Shown: positions 6,201 through 6,726 of the stretch, piece by piece
Layout of the letters: the number at the start of each line of letters is the position of its first letter
Numbering within the stretch: position 1 is the stretch's first letter
Assembly: GCA_021640185.1 (NCBI GenBank)
Contig: JAJXDX010000115.1
Coordinates: forward strand, 1 to 6,726
From: Oscillospiraceae bacterium
GTDB taxonomy: Bacteria > Bacillota > Clostridia > Oscillospirales > Acutalibacteraceae
Direction: 5' to 3'
DNA: 6,726 nt
Program-made: the position numbers and the translations under genes
The notes under the pieces: model-generated
Told to the model about the DNA's origin: nothing
The model's input: only the letters and a program-made list of their open reading frames with translations
The model's database searches: none

Positions 6201-6726
6201 GCTCCGGCAAAGCCGTTGAGGATCGCCATGGCCTGCGCCTGTAATTCATCCGCGCCGTCGTTTTTGGCATCGGCATAGGACGAACCGTAGGTCGGCACGG
6301 CGCTCATCCAGAACGACGGGTTTTTCAGCAGCCCGGTCACGCCGCCGCCCGCAGCGGCGGACAGCCCCTGCACGCCCGGCAGCATGGCTGCCACGGCGCT
6401 TGGCGTGGAGTAGCCGATGCCGCGGGCGATCATCTCGCCGTATTTGCGCGCGGTCGGGTCGACGGTGTCGCCGTAGTTCTCGATCATGTTTTCGATCGCC
6501 TGCTTGCCGTACCGGAACGGCTGCAGCGCGGGCAGCTCCTGTTCGCCCGGCATGATGCCGTCGATCGCGTCCACCACGCCCTGCACCCAATCGGACACGC
6601 CGCCGACGTAGCTTGTCGCCAGATGGCCGAGGTAATGGCTCTTGCCGTCGTTCAGCCCCTGCTGCTGGCGCTTCTTCGCGCTGGCAAGCTGCTGCTCGTT
6701 CAGATAGGCGCCCAGCTGCTCGAAGT
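266..6726 (-). CDS. Giant phage polyvalent protein (metallopeptidase, MuF-C/BECR-like domain, coiled coil, LPD38-like C-terminal region, EF-hand), 5' end outside window
   Basis: One minus-strand frame runs without a stop from the right edge (first whole codon 6722-6724) to TAA at 266-268, giving 2152 visible residues. The GTG at 6596-6598 is only an internal valine: the frame continues upstream as FEQLGAYLNEQQLASAKKRQ and onward, so the true start lies outside. Numbering here is from that valine. Domains in order: Gly/Ala-rich helices (56-226); zincin-type HELTH (373-377); a small alpha/beta domain (513-603); a MuF-C/BECR-like domain (640-842); an acidic Thr-Asp linker (884-902); a charged coiled coil (903-1112); a long helical region with a hydrophobic segment at 1792-1814; and an EF-hand loop (2077-2088). 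Such architectures are known as 'polyvalent proteins' of phages and conjugative elements, thought to be delivered with the DNA. Delivery and effector function are inferred here. It could also be called an internal virion or ejection protein. Confidence 0.93.
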   Translation of the reverse strand, partial: FEQLGAYLNEQQLASAKKRQQQGLNDGKSHYLGHLATSYVGGVSDWVQGVVDAIDGIMPGEQELPALQPFRYGKQAIENMIENYGDTVDPTARKYGEMIARGIGYSTPSAVAAMLPGVQGLSAAAGGGVTGLLKNPSFWMSAVPTYGSSYADAKNDGADELQAQAMAILNGFAGAAVEVGGGIEQIPNSEPGIKTWIKGMLDEGKEEVLQGVIEQLAKKIVYDHDRAFYSLTDEDALINPNRAAQEFLGGALVGGVLGGAQTATQAIARYSGYSQIGQNVMQSEGGVETALSIGLANAKTTEEYQAALRMAKDIEKGKAPSAYAVGKLVADSQSEQAVRSRQINSLLMKSAEEYKASAETADAVAAVATRFGRPIVFADPEKLNGAAGLYDADSDVIKVSPKLTTREAVDFVLKHELTHAIEGSETYADLAAIVRQQMGEEGFAAAVEKTAEQRRAAGDESGAQSAEKEVIADWIGNNLFRKGFADKVTAKSRTLGEQFYRALWNVRRALGFTGSATQSERIRATERAFADQLQSDYRRGRKNGTTVDAGMESAPYSVMTTANGTAYVEVDLDQSSFSGLNDEEKRRMAKAVVQERFVGKTVDAAAVDAVADQGTVLFHIGEELYEGTFRIETTEDGVTLKSITQFAAANAEQRSAIDNDLSGAQETTASGQRDGEKTWANKATVQLSFMNDASFQDNIDEIMSMSEAEAKRRKEQGSYIRVLDHTPEVILQNVDDAADLQVIIRFDAAYLAARHEGALEGHYHNYGGNIAELLPAVLNDPDAIIRMDNGRLNLLGTIETAKGNTSVVSVELNTVKDINSKYNAYNLVVSMMPAKGNYVRNIIQKRAVGLEYTKEGLPQVNPQLYEWLSIINGKPSNTSVSRDNADVNTQYMQNGTENAQRAYLPADISAQEQAAQAENAKRLAKQTDTQAETDTDADTDTEAEYDEAAMDEMIDKAAERRRTKLQQAQREETACLTEQLKNGEIDADTFGREMERLRSEAVADNEKKWRRGERGPMEQREQIRRERRTARADYVEKKAQLEADTAAQKAADTQKRRADSERKKKAEYRRQASKIVDELDSLLSHPSKDRHVPLEALNTVREVLETVSEDPQGIRQEMDEIRRQMAETADQRKITRLERQLDARKKRLAKVSDMLGRVQELGKTTEGDGFALAQNGFFAKKLAALRESMDGKTIDALTANETKEVVDVLRAIVKQMRDINKFNTNAMREGVTDTAVRFIREMDAASAYGRLGETIRNMMTWQLTPDRFFEAVCGWKTDSVGKQIADSMIEAEKKELSIRREFGDLFDDAVNGKGRESYDALGDTKHLVDIGLRDAKGRPMQMTRGMMLSLYMQLNCPANRQALIDSGFIVPELKRYYKGDVENAYANGQRLTPTALSGEIHDVLVKIANAQTDIERQNLDAELTALTVRANQDLDAVAETIAGLMTDDERQFVKLAQQWFNDISKKHINEATREVWGYEAARVKDYFPLYRSKFFVTTGMDSLVQDMTVGNTGSLKSRVHSKAPINLADISQVLTASVDTTAKFSAWLGFTTDFQKLYNAVTPGGKSSVKETLARKWGKGKAALGVTGDSYVQNLMADISGNRRADASPLSFFRKNAVRATLTLNLRVAVSQAASLPTAAAEIGWKYTGKALKHLPKVNAETMALIRKYSPYFWERSRGAGGTEEIALAKSGQNAIDTLWSKLNKATHGHLLNWCQEVDVRTVALCWFGCEERIQAERPDLKVGSDAYYQAVGEMLDTVIRKTQPNFTVTERSDLLRSKNEAMKFLTMYKTQANQQMNILYEATGRYRAAQQAFKNGTGTKAQLDAAKQQLVNGYTGVIGGTITLVLLRTLVNVLIHKVNGYRDEDGEVTAASMAGAIGQEMLSSIAGSYAFGDVVYGAVAARVFGSSYYGVSDTALETAGNLLKDFATGDLSSGKTWQYVTRDLMNVLGIPYKNVADMAAGLGYHIEDIRSGEFLSMNAGYTTSDGIFYRRLYRYTQKGDTEKAQHLRQYLLMTGKTEEQIDAGMRTAIKGEDRDYKKEQERLFREVCRSGLYGKLTDKEKKRVESGLSGYVADKVMAEKTGGTMTAQHIKVEAYAGRGVSPADYYLAQTVKNAAFADADGDGKVSREEYRRVLTDEQYDGMIRQLLFGLK
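335..370 (-). other. EF-hand calcium-binding loop near C-terminus
   Basis: Residues 2077-2088 read DADGDGKVSREE, a canonical 12-residue EF-hand loop: Asp at positions 1, 3 and 5, Gly at 6, Val at the hydrophobic position 8, Ser at 9 and Glu at 12. Helix-like sequence flanks it (LAQTVKNAAFA before, YRRVLTDEQYDGMIRQLL after), as required for a helix-loop-helix. Only one loop is visible, so pairing with another copy or a dockerin-like role is possible. All metal ligands expected for Ca2+ binding are present. Confidence 0.85.
959..1921 (-). other. Protein region: conserved C-terminal helical region, LPD38-like
   Basis: Residues about 1560-1880. Landmarks are AVSQAASLPTAAAEIGW (1587-1603), RKYSPYFWERSRG (1625-1637), NWCQEVDVRTVALCW (1671-1685), KTQPNFTVTERSDLLRSKNE (1720-1739), FLTMYKTQANQQMNILYEA (1743-1761) and GYRDEDGEVT (1819-1828). 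This succession ('Q-A-A-S-x-P-T', 'TQPN-x-T-x-x-x-R-x-x-x-LRS-x-NE', 'T-M-x-K-T-Q', 'N-x-Y-R-D-x-D-G-x-V-T') matches the C-terminal part of giant prophage proteins. I believe it is annotated as large polyvalent protein-associated domain LPD38. No enzyme activity is known to me. It is probably a virion or delivery module. The name is less certain than the family resemblance. Confidence 0.6.
1157..1225 (-). other. Predicted transmembrane helix in giant protein
   Basis: Residues 1792-1814 (GYTGVIGGTI followed by TLVLLRTLVNVLI) form a 23-residue apolar stretch with one arginine, preceded by a Lys/Gln-rich helix and followed by HKVNGYRDEDGE. A second, weaker apolar region (SMAGAIGQEMLSSIAGSYAF, 1831-1850, continuing to about 1863) follows the acidic turn. 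Together they could form a helical hairpin that inserts in the host membrane during injection. Membrane insertion is inference from hydrophobicity judged by eye. Confidence 0.55.
3263..3892 (-). other. Protein region: long charged coiled coil
   Basis: Residues about 903-1112 are almost entirely Lys, Arg, Glu, Gln and Ala with regularly spaced Leu, Ile or Met, and almost no glycine or proline outside two short breaks (RGERGP 969-974, SHPSKDRHVP 1042-1051). Examples are ERRRTKLQQAQREE and ITRLERQLDARKKRLAKV. This is typical of extended alpha-helical coiled coil. The break with 'SKDRHVPLEAL' is itself a conserved-looking element that I recognise from other giant phage proteins. The likely role is an extended spacer or oligomerisation rod (inference). 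Confidence 0.65.
3893..3949 (-). repeat. Acidic Thr-Asp/Ala-Glu repeat linker
   Basis: Residues 884-902 read QTDTQAETDTDADTDTEAE, an imperfect two-residue repeat of Thr or Ala alternating with an acidic residue. At DNA level it is a run of related gtgtcgg/catcgg-type hexamers on the plus strand. It joins the putative nuclease domain to the coiled coil and is probably a flexible, negatively charged spacer. Such simple coding repeats can vary in copy number between relatives. Confidence 0.7.
4060..5040 (-). other. Lower-GC segment within the giant gene (probable exchanged cassette)
   Basis: By hand count, 4081-5040 is about 52% GC (503 of 960) and 4081-4320 only about 44%. Sampled flanking lines are higher: about 68% at 1021-1080, 62% at 5041-5100, 70% at 5101-5160, and 55-58% at 3961-4080. 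The reading frame is unbroken through the segment. It covers residues about 520-846, that is, the two small domains between the peptidase tail and the acidic linker. This suggests separate ancestry of that module. Edges are approximate. Confidence 0.65.
4073..4681 (-). other. Protein domain: MuF-C / BECR-fold putative nuclease (toxin-like)
   Basis: Residues about 640-842. Family-like signatures are an LPAVLNDPDAII motif (732-743), then GRLNLLGTIE (748-757), SVVSVEL (764-770), a VVSMMPAKG strand/turn (786-794), LEYTKEG (808-814) and a terminal SNTSVSRDN (834-842). The order 'P-x-x-L-x-x-P-x-x-I', hairpin, 'S-x-x', 'L-x-Y-x-K', then a C-terminal 'x-N-x-S-V-x-x-N' matches the MuF C-terminal (MuF-C) and PBECR domains. 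These are described for phage polyvalent proteins and related to the Barnase-EndoU-ColicinE5/D-RelE nucleases. Candidate active residues are H720, H722, S788, Y810 and K812, but these are inference from position only. RNase activity is predicted by family resemblance, not shown by the sequence. Confidence 0.68.
4790..5062 (-). other. Protein domain: small alpha/beta module, LPD3/PBECR-like (tentative)
   Basis: Residues about 513-603. The apparent layout is strand YSVMTTANGTAYVEVDL, helix NDEEKRRMAKAVVQERFVGK, strand GTVLFHIGEELYEGTFRIE and strand DGVTLKSITQF. An 'x-Y-V-x-V-D' strand followed by a helix ending in 'F-x-G-K' is a recurring module after the zincin domain in giant phage proteins. 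I believe it corresponds to the LPD3-type (large polyvalent protein-associated) domains, which may have a BECR-like fold. No catalytic residues can be assigned with confidence. It lies inside the lower-GC section of the gene. Confidence 0.45.
5114..5641 (-). other. Protein domain: zincin-like metallopeptidase (HELTH)
   Basis: Residues about 320-495. The active-site helix is FVLKHELTHAIEG, with H373 and H377 as predicted zinc ligands and E374 as predicted catalytic base. A short strand region precedes it (RPIVFADP 331-338, DVIKVSP 353-359), as is usual in zincins. Downstream, EVIADWIGNNLF (427-438) fits the gluzincin-type third-ligand helix, with E427 the likely ligand and D431 conserved. A trailing helical segment, ending in RIRATERAFADQL (479-491), matches the usual tail of this phage peptidase type. 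The motif is complete, so activity is plausible. The target is unknown: self-processing of the giant protein or cleavage of a host protein are both possible. Confidence 0.85.
5921..6433 (-). other. Protein region: Gly/Ala-rich hydrophobic helices in N-terminal part
   Basis: Residues about 56-226 hold three glycine/alanine-rich apolar stretches: GYSTPSAVAAMLPGVQGLSA (62-81, continuing into AAAGGG), AMAILNGFAGAAVEVGGG (123-140) and AQEFLGGALVGGVLGGAQTA (202-221). Between them are a YGSSYADAKNDGA segment (104-116) and an EGKEEVLQGVIEQLAKK segment (161-177). The order 'YGS-Y-x-x-A-x-x-x-G-A, then N-G, then E-G-x-E-E-x-x-Q' recurs in giant phage and prophage proteins that I recognise by pattern. 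No biochemical function is established to my knowledge. The apolar glycine-rich helices could insert into or cross a membrane during injection (inference). Confidence 0.55.

Noticed and set aside
4868..6244. Plus-strand open frame (458 codons)
   Set aside because: Again in the antiparallel register over high-GC coding sequence. The sense strand here encodes the clear HELTH peptidase.
6596..6598. GTG as the start codon of the giant gene
   Set aside because: The frame is open for all 42 codons to the window edge and no good Shine-Dalgarno precedes the GTG, so it is read as internal valine.

Overview
The window looks like part of the structural or ejection-protein region of a tailed phage or prophage from a GC-rich, Gram-positive-type host. 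A clostridial (Oscillospirales-like) gut bacterium is my best guess, based on the strong AGGAGGG ribosome binding site, the high GC and the style of the protein families. The host assignment is inference only. Everything real reads on the minus strand and almost every base is coding.

Layout, in the direction of transcription (right to left): positions 6726 to 266 are one uninterrupted reading frame, open at the right edge, with at least 2152 codons visible. It encodes a giant multidomain protein of the 'large polyvalent protein' type, as found in phages and conjugative elements. Its segments, in order, are: a glycine/alanine-rich helical N-terminal region; a zincin metallopeptidase-like domain with HELTH; a small alpha/beta domain resembling LPD-type modules; a MuF-C/BECR-like putative nuclease (toxin) domain; an acidic Thr-Asp repeat linker; a long charged coiled coil; a large conserved helical region with at least one membrane-type segment; and a canonical EF-hand calcium loop close to the C-terminus. 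After a 12-base gap carrying the ribosome binding site, a second gene starts at 253 and runs off the left edge. Its visible 84 residues resemble the N-terminal beta-sandwich of phage baseplate upper (BppU-type) or similar minor structural proteins.

Working model (inference): the giant protein is carried in the virion and injected with the DNA. The hydrophobic and coiled-coil regions would serve packaging or membrane passage, and the peptidase and nuclease-like domains would act in the recipient cell or process the protein itself. The most notable signal is compositional. The segment encoding the two small domains after the peptidase (about 4060-5040) is about 52% GC, falling to about 44% at 4081-4320, against about 60-70% in sampled flanking lines. 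Its edges fall close to domain boundaries, so this looks like an effector cassette exchanged inside a conserved carrier protein.

No RNA genes, CRISPR arrays, insertion sequences, attachment sites, promoters or terminators were found. There is no gene-free stretch over 300 bases.
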